The position numbers and the translations under genes were made by a program. The notes below the pieces were generated by a model. The model saw only the letters and a list, made by a program, of their open reading frames with translations, was not told the DNA's origin and searched no databases. 64,000 nt of DNA from Gavia stellata (taxonomy: Eukaryota; Chordata; Aves; Gaviiformes; Gaviidae), in NCBI RefSeq assembly GCF_030936135.1, contig NC_082594.1, positions 121,806,668 through 121,870,667 on the forward strand, in the 5' to 3' direction. This document shows, piece by piece, positions 47,063-58,437 of the stretch. Each line of letters opens with the position of its first letter. Position 1 is the first letter of the stretch.

Positions 47063-47656
47063 AAAAGGTTTAACCCCAGCTGGCAACTAAACACCACACA
47101 GCCGGTTGCTCACATCCCCCCTTCCCCCCCAGTGGGATGGGGGAAGAGAATTGGAATAAAAGTGAGAAAACTGTGGGTTGAGATACAGACAGTTTATAGG
47201 TAAAGCAAAAGCCCCGCACACAAGCAAAGCAAAACAAGGAATTCATTCACTGCTTCCCATGGCAGGCAGGTGTTCAGCCATCTCCAGGGAAGCAGGGCTC
47301 CATCACACATAATGGTTATTGGGAAGACAAATGCCTTCACTCTGAACGTCCCCTCCTTCCTCCTTCTTCTCCAGCTTTTATTGCTGAGCCTGATGTCATA
47401 TGGTATGGGATATCCCCTTGGTCAGTTGGGGTCAGCTGTCCCGGCTGTGTGCCCTCCCAAATTCTTGTGCACCCCCAGCCTGCTTGCTGGTGGGGTGGGG
47501 TGAGAGCAGAAAAGGCCTTGACTCTGTATAAGCACTGCTCAGCTGTAACTATAACATCCCTGTGCTATCAACACTGTTTCCAGCACAAATCCAAAACACA
47601 GCCCCATTCTAGCTACTATGGAGAAAATTAACTCCATCCCAGCCAAAACCAGCACA
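47063..47656 (-). mobile_element. Avian ERVL-like long terminal repeat
   Basis: On the minus strand the element begins TGTGCTGGTTTTGGCTGGGA and continues ATGGAGTTAATTTTCTCCAT, which I recognise as the start of a very common bird LTR. A TATA-like TTATACAGAG lies in U3 and AATAAA (plus-strand TTTATT at 47377-47382) marks the LTR poly(A) signal. The 3' end reads GCTGGGGTTAAACC before the primer site. I saw no second LTR in the window. The family name is from memory. Confidence 0.8.
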
Positions 47657-48534
47657 GAGATCGTGGTGTTTGCTTAAAAAGGTCATCCAGTTGGGGAAGA
47701 AAGCATGTAGATTGCTCTCGAACAACCTGAATTGAACTGACCAACTTCAACCATCAAACGCTGTCACCAGAATATGCTGTGGGAGGAAATATGAGCTGAA
47801 TAACAAGCTCCTAGTGTAACTTTGAAAACAGAGCAGAGCAGCGCATACTTCTAGTCAGTCTTCGCAATGCTGAAATGACATTACTGTGAGAAGGTAATTT
47901 CTTGTGTTACTGCTAAAGCGCTACTGCATAAGTTCCAGCTTTTCTGAAGTTGTGTTTGACATTTGTTTGAGAGCGGAGAAATGAGAGAAGGCTGTTAAGT
48001 CCTGCCTGGAAGTTTCTGCTCGCACATCCCCTTCAGGGGAGCTGAGCTGATGGGAACAGTTACAATTATTAGCAATTCCCTGTTTCTTCAGGGTGATTTG
48101 AACCATGGCTGTTACTTCAAGATCTATTCTGAAATCTTTTGTGATTTCCCTACACACACACTTTCCTCTCCAAAGGAGCAATGAACCACATTTTGCACTA
48201 CGAAATTTTTAAAGTTTTAGAATTGTGCTGTGAGGGGACCTAACTGCAGGGTAAACTGTTAAGCTAAAGCTCGGAAAATCTCTGTGCTTGAACCTTGGGG
48301 TGAGAAGAATGGTGCTAATGTAAGTGGTTGGAGAATATTTCAAGGCAATCGCATCCAATACCTGCAATTCAGACTGTTCCAATGAGGTAAGCCAGGAAAA
48401 CCAAGCCAAACCTGAACTGTCCAGTCCAGAAGCCTTCTGGAAGAGCTTCAGTGCTTTAGCAGAGCTCCATAATTGAACATCTACTACTGTAGTTACCTGC
48501 CTGATAGCAAAAGTGGGCATCCTCTAGTTCCTTC
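47657..48534. other. Spacer between the ERV and the candidate minus-strand gene
   Basis: No repeat or conserved exon was identified. A 103-codon minus frame at 48209-48520 has no recognisable domain. Confidence 0.4.
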
Positions 48535-48786
48535 CACTTCACAGAAGAGTTGTATTTATTTTTTTCCTCCAGACCTGTGGAAAAATGAAGGATGACAACA
48601 TTTTCCAGAACTTCTTACCTTAGGGTCAGCTTGGTGGTAGTTTTAGTTGGTTACATTCATTTAATGTTTGTTTTTTTCTTCCATAAATGCAGCAGGAATA
48701 GCTTTCAGAGAAAAAGCATTTGGCTGTATTTTGGGTGTTTGGGGTTTTGCCTGTTTTTTTTTTCCTGTGTAAGAAGGCGGCATTCT

Positions 48787-49005
48787 TTAATAAATTAGGT
48801 ACATGCAAAAAACCCAGCAGAAATTCACTCTGCTGCTGACCAGAAGGTTCATCCAAGCACAAACAATCGAAAGTTCAAAGACAACAGTAAGGAGAATAGT
48901 GATCTTTAAGGTCCATCCATTACAGTTAATTTCATTGAAGATTGAGCATAGCCAGTCACGATAGAGTTTCACTGAAGCAAAAGATGATTTAGGATTCTCT
49001 GACAT
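48787..49005 (-). CDS. Candidate small single-pass membrane protein, 72 aa, unknown function
   Basis: A minus-strand frame of 72 codons with ATG at 49005-49003 and G at -3. A strong 3' splice site (a pyrimidine-rich stretch ending TTTTCCACAG, with a TAATATGAC branch-like motif) lies 17 bases upstream of the ATG. The product has a polar N-terminus (MSENPKSSFASVKLYRDW) and one long hydrophobic span at about residues 31-55. A second hydrophobic stretch lies at the C-terminus. AATAAA on the minus strand (plus TTTATT at 48555-48560) lies about 230 bases past the stop. A matching upstream non-coding exon is predicted at 49450-49503. I recognise no family. It could be chance, but the splice and poly(A) signals set it apart from the other frames. 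Confidence 0.33.
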   Translation of the reverse strand: MSENPKSSFASVKLYRDWLCSIFNEINCNGWTLKITILLTVVFELSIVCAWMNLLVSSRVNFCWVFCMYLIY

Positions 49006-49449
49006 CTCTTACAAGTTGAGCTCTGTGGAAAAGAGAAAATTCGTCATATTAAACATGAAGTGGAAGTAAAGGTGCTGCGTGGTGTATAGACCTCTGCAGG
49101 TACTGGGAATCAGGCTTGGTAGAACGTGGAAGCTTTGATTCAAGAAACACTGAGAATTTAAGGATTATAATAAAATTATATCAATTATAATTAAAGGAGC
49201 CCAGCATGGAAACACATGCCTCTGAACCCTGCACTGCAATTATAAAATAGTGAGGTTTTCCGAAGCACAATCCCTCTACAGCTGGAGTTACTGCGAAGAG
49301 TGGAAATGTTGCATCAAGTACGTCGGGCTTTGACAGAGCAAGGCAATTTCTGTTCTAGGAAGTTCATGAGGTTTTGGCTGGCATAGAAACAGACAAGCAG
49401 GTACAACTGTAGGAACCTAAAGTGTCCTTCCTGCTTCCTCCTCCCTTAC

Positions 49450-49503
49450 CTGGTATGGAGGTAGGAAAAAACACAGCGGCAGCGTGGCTGGTCCTCTCTC
49501 AGG
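49450..49503 (-). other. Predicted 5' non-coding exon of the candidate minus-strand gene
   Basis: On the minus strand, CCTCTTCCCCACAG precedes a 54-base segment that ends CCATACCAG before donor GTAAGG (plus 49444-49449). It contains no ATG, as expected for a leader exon spliced to the acceptor at 49023. Signal-based only. Confidence 0.25.
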
Positions 49504-52500
49504 CTGTGGGGAAGAGGAGGACATACCGCTCATCATCGCCTACCTGACTGCCTGCAAGAGGTGGGGAAGGGAGCCCCAGCCTAGCTTTGAGGAAGAAGGT
49601 GAGTAGGGATGGACGTGCAGTAGAGACGGTTGTTTGGAGCAGGGTGCAAGAATTGCCTCCTAGGTGTGCCACCCTACCACCCCTACAGCTGCGTTTAATA
49701 AAGGTGATGCCTTGATAGTGCTATAGCCCCGTTAGGTTGCCCTTTATGTTCCCTTTTTTTCCTCCTAGCAGCTCTCCAGTGAAAGACATAAACCACATAG
49801 TAATGGGCAATCGGGGAATAAAAAAAAATCGCCAAATAATTCCGGACCGTGAGGCTGCTTTTGGCATTTGCAATGACAGTACACCAGATCACCAAAGCAC
49901 AAACAGCTTTAAATGTCATACAGAGCGTGAAATGAAGCTGGTTACAGCGTCAGTAGGGAAGTATGATTAAGGTATGATAGGACGTGTCGTGACTGTGGCA
50001 GTCACAGTGAAGGCACCGGTGGAGAAGGTGGTTCCTGTCCTGTCCCAGGGCTGGCCAAATGAACTCCAAATACCACACTGGAGACCGTGTGAGCTCTTGA
50101 CAGGCTCCGCAGGTGAATTAATGGCATGATGCCTGTCAAAAAGCCAGGAGGGCAAAGATGCTAAACCAAAAGAAGCGGCACGAGAGAAAAGCCCTGTGCC
50201 AAAAGGTACAGGACACTACTCGTTTATTTACCAATGGTACGAAAACACCCTCTTCACCACGTGCACTTGGTGAGGAACTGCTCCATGCCTGAACCTGCTC
50301 TTAATCCAGATTGCAGCCTCAGGCTGGGAAACCTGATCAAAATAACCTCCTGGGCACATAGCAGAGCCTGCTAGCTAGCTCTTTTTTTTAATTCCAGTCT
50401 CAGATGTTTTGAAAACTCAAGGCTTGTGATGATGGGAATTGCGTGCTCTTTGTATTTCCTCTAGCTTACTTATGGTTCTCCCTTGCAAAAGGAAAACTGG
50501 TTATCAGGACTGAGTGTAGTGCAACTGTTAAACCTCTTCCTAAATTTTAACCACGCTCAGTTTCTAACTGTTCCTGATGTCATATGGCATGTGTGATGCC
50601 TACAGTGATCCCCATCCCCATTTCGGAGGAGAGTTCTGGCTTTTCCTGCAGATTACATCTGATGGGGGGAAGAGGACTTACTTCATCCCACAGTAGTCAC
50701 CTAGCAGCTGAACAGCTGAGTGTCAACCCCTCACCTCGGCTACCTCAACAGCCAAAAAAGAGGGAAAGCACATCCACAAGGCAAGATCTGTCACCTGCTT
50801 TAAGATGGGAACAAGTCATCCTTGGGCAAGTTTGTCTTTGAAGTTCATAGCCGAGACGTAGATGATTACCTTTTGGAAGGACAAGGCCGGGCCAGGTGAT
50901 TGCCACCGTCAGGGACAGCCACTAGCTGAATGTCCCAAAAGGGGAACAACCACTCTTAATTTAATCATGAGTCTTTTTGCTGGTGGTGCTTTCTTTAAAG
51001 CCTCAGTTCCTGCTGTCACATGGGAATCTCTGCTTTCATTAAAAGAAAGGCCATCCCTCCTGACCTCCGAATCCTTGAAAATGTCAACCTTCCACTTACT
51101 GCAAACATATATAAGTGCACACATGCACTCACACCAGCTAGGCAGTATCCCAGTGGAGTTATTTTTAAAGACACCTAATGAGTTTTGGCTGGCCTGGCAG
51201 GTGATTTCTGAGGTTGCATTTCAAGGGTTGGTATGGTGAGAAGGTATAAGATCAAAGCAGAAGGTTTGCATGAACTTGAGCTCCTCATACAATGCATCGA
51301 CATAGCAGGATGGTCTCCTGCATGTATACACCTCTGGTAACGTAAGACTTGGAGCTGCACTGATTGACTTCTTTTCCATTTTGCAAAGCCACACTACAGC
51401 CCCATTGCTTTATCTTGGCCTGTAGAAGATCTGAGAGATCTAGAAAAATGGTAATCACATTGTGAGGATGGATATTGCTGTTCTGAGGGCTAGACCTGCA
51501 GGCAAAAACCTCCCGTCAAGATGGGACAGACATGACTACAGCTGGGAAAAAGTGTGAGAAAGGACGCTGTGGAGGGTCTGAAACTAAGTTTCATGGAAAG
51601 GGAAAAAACCCCCTTGTGATTCCTGGGATGGGCAAGGTGTGCATGTGACTGGAGGAAGACTGGGGACCTGAGGACTCATGCATGAGGCCAAATAAGGTTT
51701 TGGATCATTTAGAGGTCATGAGGACACTGGGAGCAGTGAAAATCATTTCCATGAGGTGTATCTACACCCAACTATTGCTTTGGTTTGTAGCAGCTCCTTT
51801 TTTGGGGAACAGCCTGCGGGACTCACAAAAAGAGAAGTAAAACATGGTTTTAACCCTGGAATACCTCTGAAAACATGTGTATGTCCTGTGCCAAAAAGGC
51901 ACACAGCCATCCTCCTGTGAGGAGGAGGATGGCCAGCATTGTATTTTAATGACAGGTCCATATGTTTTGGAGAGCGGGGCCTCTGTTGCCTCCAGAGGCT
52001 GTTTGTCTTTGAGGATAGTGCTCTTCAGACTGGCGGGGGTTCTTTTGTGCAGGGGATTATATCTGCTAAAACAAAGCTAAAACAGAGCAACTGGGGAAAT
52101 ATGTCATGATTATTCATAAAGACCAATTAAAAAAATGGTTTTAGTGGTTTAATTCTCCCTTAGTGAGTGTGGTTGTGGGATCCATGCTCTGTTTTGATTT
52201 AGATGGTATCTGCAGCAGGGTGAATCACTTGAACTGAAGCCCTGAGCTTTTGAAATACCAACTTTTCTTTAGGGAAGCAGAAAAACAGAGTTGGAATTTA
52301 AATTCAGCTGATTTAAATAAGCAGTTTAAAAATACCTGCTTAAAAATTCTGGTGTATTTTAACCTCTCAACTTATTAAAGCAAAAAACCCCAGCTTTTGG
52401 ACAGACTGTTTCAACAAATACGCAGATCCTTAAACTGCTTTGAAACCTCATGACATTGCCAAATGCAGACTTTGGGGCTGGGAGGTGGGATGGGAACGTT

Positions 52501-55500
52501 AGCAGAAAATGTCTACCTTTCTTGAAGGGTGTCTTCTGGTTTTTACACAAGACAAAAACGATGTTGAAGGCTTATTAGGTACTGCTTCGGCCCAACCAAG
52601 CACAAACCAGGTAAGACCAAGGACCTCAACAGCCTTTGGCACAACACCTGGCTTTCCCAGCCTACCAAGGGTCTAGAAAAACCTCACTCTTCATTCCCTC
52701 GGTGCAGGGGATGCTGGTGGCATTTTGCCCACTGGTGTGCTACTGATAAATTGAAAAATAATTAATATTACTACAAATTTTTTTCCCCCATACTCAGTAG
52801 CGTAACACACCAAACTAAGTCCTGTTCACTCACCTGAGAGCTGAAGTGCAGGAAATGCAGTGCCATCTCTCACGCAGTACCACTATTAGGGTACAACAGG
52901 TAGAAAGATGGCCTTGAGGTCCTTGTTAACGCTGCCTTGAGCCCTCTCCCCATGCTGTGCTTTTCACTCATTTGTGACACTCAGAGCAGTGAAACACGGT
53001 AGGAAACAGGGTTACTGGCACTGACCGCGCCAGGTGTTGGAATCGCTTGCCATGGACCAGTGCGCTCCTCCCTTGCTTGTGGGCGATGCAGCTGAGGCCA
53101 CACCACGGCTGCCCTCTCCCACCCCAGGACACGGGACTGGAGCTGGGAGTATTCAAAGCTGCCTTTCTGTTTTATTTTTTTTTTAGTAATACGTTGGCAG
53201 TGGTATAGCCCTGATTGCAGCTGTAGGTAGACAGACACAAGGAGCCCAGTACTCATTCCTGATTTTCTGTATGGCATCCAGTAGTTACTCCAGTATAAGG
53301 AGACAGAGGGACTTTTACTGTTGTATTGTGGTATATAAGGTATTAGACACATGTATGTACAGATGTACATAAATACACATATGTATATGGTATGCACATT
53401 ACACCATACAGGGGTGGTGAAGGCACCGTACTTTGTGATACAGGTAAAGTAGCCTTATTTTGCAACCAGCAATGGTACATCAGCTTGGAAAACAAGGAAA
53501 GAGACAGTTAATCAGATCTTGTCTTTTTCACTGTATATTTGCTTCACTCCAATAGCTCGCAGGCTTTATAAAAGCCTAATCCTTTCGTCCGCTTGGCCAA
53601 AGGCTGAGAAGCCCTTGATGCATAGTCCCAAAGGGAAACCTTCAGCAGAAACCAAGAATGCAAACTTGACAGCCCAACCAGATATTTTAAGGGCCACAAC
53701 TGTGTTTCCCTCCCAGGAGAGCTTCTACCTACAAGCCATACATAGAGCTTTCCTTGGCCATCACGGAGAGGTGGAAAGAACTCCTCTGGCAGGGTCTGGG
53801 GCATCAGCCAGGCTCCCCACCATCACGGCCAGGGGCTTGCAGGTGGGGACGCATGAGCTGGTGCCACTGCACCGGCGGCAGACGTAGTATTGGGGTCTCC
53901 GACCTCTGGTGTGAGCACAAGGAGGGATGTCCAGGCAGGGTGTGTGCAGCAGTCGTGTGGTGCCGGCTCACCTGGCAGCTGGACTGTAAAGGCTCGGGCA
54001 AGAGAAAAGCATCTGCGCCACCACCCCAGCTGTAGCTGCTCCCTGTTGGCTTTAAAAATTACACTATGAAGAACAAGCAATTAGTCAAAACCGGTAAATT
54101 AAAAGTGTATCTGCAGATGTAGATAGAGTCAAAACCTACCTAATATTGCAAGAGCTATGCCATGTTTGGTAAATCGCAAGGAAGGTACACAGACATTTTT
54201 AAGGTTTCCAGCAGAAAGGAAGAAACACAGGCTTGGGGCTGGCTGGTAGCCAAAAACGATAAAAGGAAAGAATTTGATGAATTCACAAGAGTAGAAAAGT
54301 GGAATTAAGGCACAAAAGCTATGGCAAAAATAGCCATAGCCTATAATTTTCCTCAAATTAAGGAAAAACCAACGATGGCACAGAAGTGACTGAAACCAAG
54401 AAGCTGAAGGTGTTTATGGAAATATCTGTGCCCTGGGAGTTTCTAAGTGATGTAACTCCACCCTGAAAAACAACAGGTAACAAATCAGTTCCTGATGTGT
54501 CCCACACCCCATCTTTGCACATATGCACCACCAAGCTGGTGCTAGACACGAGAAGTGATGCAGATAAACCTTTTTCATCTTTTTTAAATGGGATTTGTGA
54601 GTGCTCTTTTTTTCTTCCATTTTTCCTAGATAGGCTCATCTCCACAGTGTGTCATTTTTTTCTAAATGGCAAACCAGGGTTGCTTTTCAGCTAGCTTGTA
54701 GCAGGGGGAGTATTTTATCTGAGTCACCAGAGCCATCTGTTTTTGACAAATATTTTAGTGAATGGTTTCTCTTCTTAGAGTTAGATGATTTCCTTATTCT
54801 CCTTTTTAAGGATCAGTTATGTGAAGAAAAAGGCGAGGTGGCCTCTCACCGGCTCGCTTGCTCTCCCTCCATGAGCACCTGCTGGCATTAACCGGTGTGC
54901 CTCACCCGACTTCAACACCACCAATTATTAAAATTGTCCATGGACAGATTTTCAAGCTGGGTTAGGACTACGGGTTAAAATTTAAAAAGAAATATTTTTG
55001 GCTTCCTGGGCAGTTGCAAACAACTCCTCCTCAGTTCCCTGTGGATCACTCGGGGTATAAGAACATCATGTGGAGGCGGGGGTTCCTCAAAACATTGGCC
55101 CGTGCCTGCTTCTCGTGGCACTTGGACATTGTCCAAGGTTCACAGGCAATGCTTCCCCAGTACGGCAAGTTCCTCCCCTCCTTGTGAGGTGTTTGGGTGG
55201 CATCAGCCTCAACTCCTTTCCCTTGGTTCCCGCTATCGGTGTCATTCACTTCCCCTTCTCCTTTCTGCCCTTCCATCAAACCCCAAGTGAAACAGTCTTC
55301 ACAAGGCACGTGTCGGGGTGGCTTCCCCTCGCGGTTGGCATCACGAGACTTGGCAGCACCCGCTCCCATACCGTGCTGCAAGCAAGACTGGCGGCACTGG
55401 GTGGCCACCTTGGGAGTCCGTGAGCCCTTCCTGGTGTCCCTCCATGCGTGGCTGTGCCGGGTGGGTGGCTTCAGCCCAGCTGGGCTCCCGGCCCCAAACT

Positions 55501-56784
55501 TGCCACAGTGCCAGGCCAATGCCTGGGCTCCCGGCAGCAGTTTTGGCCAAGGCCAGTGAGGAAGCTGTGGCACGTGGGGTTTCTGTCAGTGACATCTTGT
55601 CACCCATAGCTGTGACCATACCCATCACGTGTCCGAGACCAGCGCTCCCTGAACCTCGGGATGTGGCACGCTATGGTGGCCAGCCCAGTTACAAGCCTTT
55701 GGAGCCTTGGGATATTGTTTAATAGGATGTTCTTTAAAAAAATAATCCACTGGTGCTGGTTAGTGGTGGTGTTACACATTGTGTCTCCACCACCAGCACT
55801 GCCAATCTCACGCAGCACCAGAGTTGCAAATATTTGATCCGATAAAAAATATTTCATCCGATAAAAACTTTCCACAGAAGTGCATAAGGAAACCATAAAG
55901 CAGTTAGTTAGAAATAACATTTTCTCTGCATAGCAATAGACTGGCTGTGGGAAAAGCAGCTATTTCAGAGGCTTCTGCATTTATTGCCTTAGCAGTGCTT
56001 GAACTCCCACTTGTGCTAACACCATCGGATGCGGAAGGAAAAGAGAGCCCAAATTTGCAGCTGAAGACCCCACAGCAACGTGGTCCTAGCGGAGATGCCA
56101 CCACCGCTCCTCTCGCTCAGCCCGTGCTACCTGAGGCACGCAGCCCCAGCCTTGCTCCCCACTTGCACACCAGCCACCGGCCCCCGGCACGTGGGCAGGG
56201 GCCAGAGAAAATGCCATTTTTTTGTTATGGGCCAGGGTTTGCCTTCAGTTTCAGCACAGCCCAAAGCCGGCTCTGCACGGAGATGGGCTTGGCTTCCCCT
56301 TTCTGCAGCACAGCCTGCACTTAAAAACTGGGACTTGCGCACGCCGCTGAGGTGTGTGAAGGTTGGACTTTCATCTGCACTTGCTCTCCTTCGCACCCAC
56401 GGGCAAGTGACACGGCTCTGGAGGCTCAGCGGCGCTCCCGGACGGGCGCGTGAGCCAAGGTGGGCTCTCCCCAAGGTCCTCTCCCTCCCCACTAGCCAGC
56501 AAGGGGAAGCAGCATGACGAGGTCAGCCGTGGGTAAGTAATTTTTCAAATGACTCATCAGCAAGTGATTTGCTGCAATGGACTAGAACAAGACAGCTGAG
56601 TCGCTGACTCTGTTTTGAAATTGCAGGGGTTTTACATACAGCTAGATGTAGTCTGTCCGTCTGTCCCCATGCACATGCACTGAAGGTCCCCAGCGCACCT
56701 GTGGCTGGAAGCTGTCCGAAGAAGGATCCCATATGTCCCCTTTAGGGCTAGCTTATGTTTGGGGCATGCCTGGTCCAGAACTGA
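49504..56784. other. Intergenic DNA, no gene recognised
   Basis: Both strands were read without finding an exon chain, RNA gene or known repeat. GC rises from about 53700 to 56500 and produces several overlapping long frames (for example 55046-55573 minus and 56080-56517 plus), which look like composition effects. A TATG/TACA-rich microsatellite-like stretch lies at about 53331-53400. A perfect 10-bp inverted repeat lies at 51906-51933. Confidence 0.5.
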
Positions 56785-56908
56785 CAGGTTATTAAATGCC
56801 AGAAGAGAATTAATGAACATACACCACTGTCACCCCACCCCGTGCAACAGTTATTAAATGCCAGAAGAAAATTAATGCACGTGCACTACCATCACCCCGC
56901 TATGCAGC
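56785..56908 (+). repeat. Tandem duplication, two units of about 62 bp
   Basis: ATTAAATGCCAGAAGAGAAT at 56791 is repeated as ATTAAATGCCAGAAGAAAAT at 56853. The following segments (AATG.ACATACACCACTGTCACCCC versus AATGCACGTGCACTACCATCACCCC) also match, so the period is 62 bp. Around 80-85% identity is estimated by eye. Confidence 0.85.
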
Positions 56909-57648
56909 AAAAGGGGGTCACTACAGCAGCTGATCCAAAATCACACTCCTCCAAACCAGCAGACCCCAGAGGAGATGAATTGAGCCAAAGCACTGTCGAG
57001 CACACCAGTTTAACGGCAAATCCTGTGCGACTTGGTGGTTGCATAGGGCCCCTTGGGTTTGGGTGGGATTAGCCCACCCTTACTGGGTGTTTTGGACCAG
57101 TTCCACTGTGGTTGCCTACGATAATCTGAAAGTTGTTAGCGTGGACATCAGTATGGGGCTTGTTTATGTTTCAGTTTTGTACTACATAGATTTAACAGTG
57201 CCTTGTTGTGGCTTAGCTTGGAACAGCACCTAATCAGTGTAAACTCTATGGCTGCAATCAGCTCTGAAGTGATGTGAGTGTACTCACCCAAGTATGTGCT
57301 ACTTGAAAAGAATCGGTGCTTGCCTGGGTCTGCAGGAGACTGATGACCTGTGGGCACACTGGGCCTTTGGAGAGTTTGAGAACCACTGAATTTGCTAAAT
57401 AATTAAAATTAATAGAAAGCTTCGGATTGGGCTGCATTATTTTTAATGATTTTACGCTGATTTTAGTCTTGTCTGGAAGGTGCTCAATAACACTTTCCTC
57501 TCCCAGCAACGCCAGGGTACCTCCAGGAGTGTCACACCTGATGTCTGATGCTGCTCTCAGAAGCATGACCCCTCAATCTTGACTGCAGCATCAAAAACCG
57601 ATGAAACTACAGCTGAGCCTAAGAGCTTGGCCTCTTTATGCCGTGCTT

Positions 57649-58437
57649 ACAGAATCACAGAATCACTAAGGTTGGAAAAGACCTGTAAGATCATCAAGTC
57701 CTACCATCAAGGCAACACCACCATGCCCATTAAACCATGTCCCACAATGCCATGTCCACATGTTCCTTGAACACCTCCAGAGATGGTGACTCCACCACTT
57801 CCCTGGGCAGCTTATTCCAGTGTTTCACCACTCTCTCAGTAAAGAAATTTTTCCTAATATCCAGCCTGAACCTCCCCTGGTGCAACTTGAAGCTGTTTCC
57901 TCTTGTCCTGTTGCTAGTCACTTAGGAGAAGAGGCCAACACCCACCTCACCACAACCCCCTTTCAGGTAGTTGTAGAGAGCGATGAGGTCTCCCCTCAGC
58001 CTCCTCTTCTCCAGACTGAACAACCCCAGTTCCCTCAGCCGCTCCTAATAAGGCTTGTGCTCCAGACCCCTCACCAGCTTCGTCGCCCTTCTCTGGACGC
58101 GCTCCAGCACCTCAAGGTCTTCCCTGTCATGAGGGGCCCGAGCATGAACACAGGCGTCGAGGTGCAGCCTCACCAGTGCCGAGCACAGGCAGACCATCGC
58201 CTCCGTAGTCCTGCTGGCCACACTCTTTCTGACACAAGCCAGGGTGCTCTTGGCCTTCTTGGCCACCTGGGCACACGGCCGGCTCACGCGCAGCCGGCTG
58301 TCGACCAACACCCCCAGGTCCGTTTCCGCCAGGCAGCTTTCCAGCCACTCTTCCCCAAGGCTGTAGCGGCGCGTGGGGTTGTTGTGGCCCAAGGGCAGGA
58401 CCCGGCACTTGGCCTTGTTGAACCTCAGAGCATTTTA
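57649..58437 (-). repeat. CR1 LINE, 5'-truncated, with decayed reverse-transcriptase ORF
   Basis: The + strand begins CAGAATCACAGAATCACTAA, the antisense of the CR1 terminal repeat, so the 3' end is at 57649. On the minus strand, frames encode CR1 ORF2 C-terminal motifs. From 58045-58392 come [19 protein letters not shown] and [10 protein letters not shown], and from 57730-57921 come [20 protein letters not shown] and [14 protein letters not shown]. The two parts lie in different frames, so the ORF is broken. The 5' truncation is near 58437. Confidence 0.95.

Noticed and set aside
48209..48520. 103-codon minus frame with a CAG|GTATTG donor-like point.
   Set aside because: I considered an env-like or additional exon of the minus-strand candidate gene. 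There is no supporting acceptor and it lies beyond that gene's likely poly(A) signal.
50577..50600. GATGTCATATGGCATG resembling the LTR text near 47393.
   Set aside because: The similarity covers only about a dozen bases and the flanks do not match the LTR, so a second LTR copy is not supported.
55046..55722. Cluster of overlapping long frames on both strands.
   Set aside because: Frames on both strands in a locally GC-rich segment, with no shared domain or exon structure, are a composition effect.
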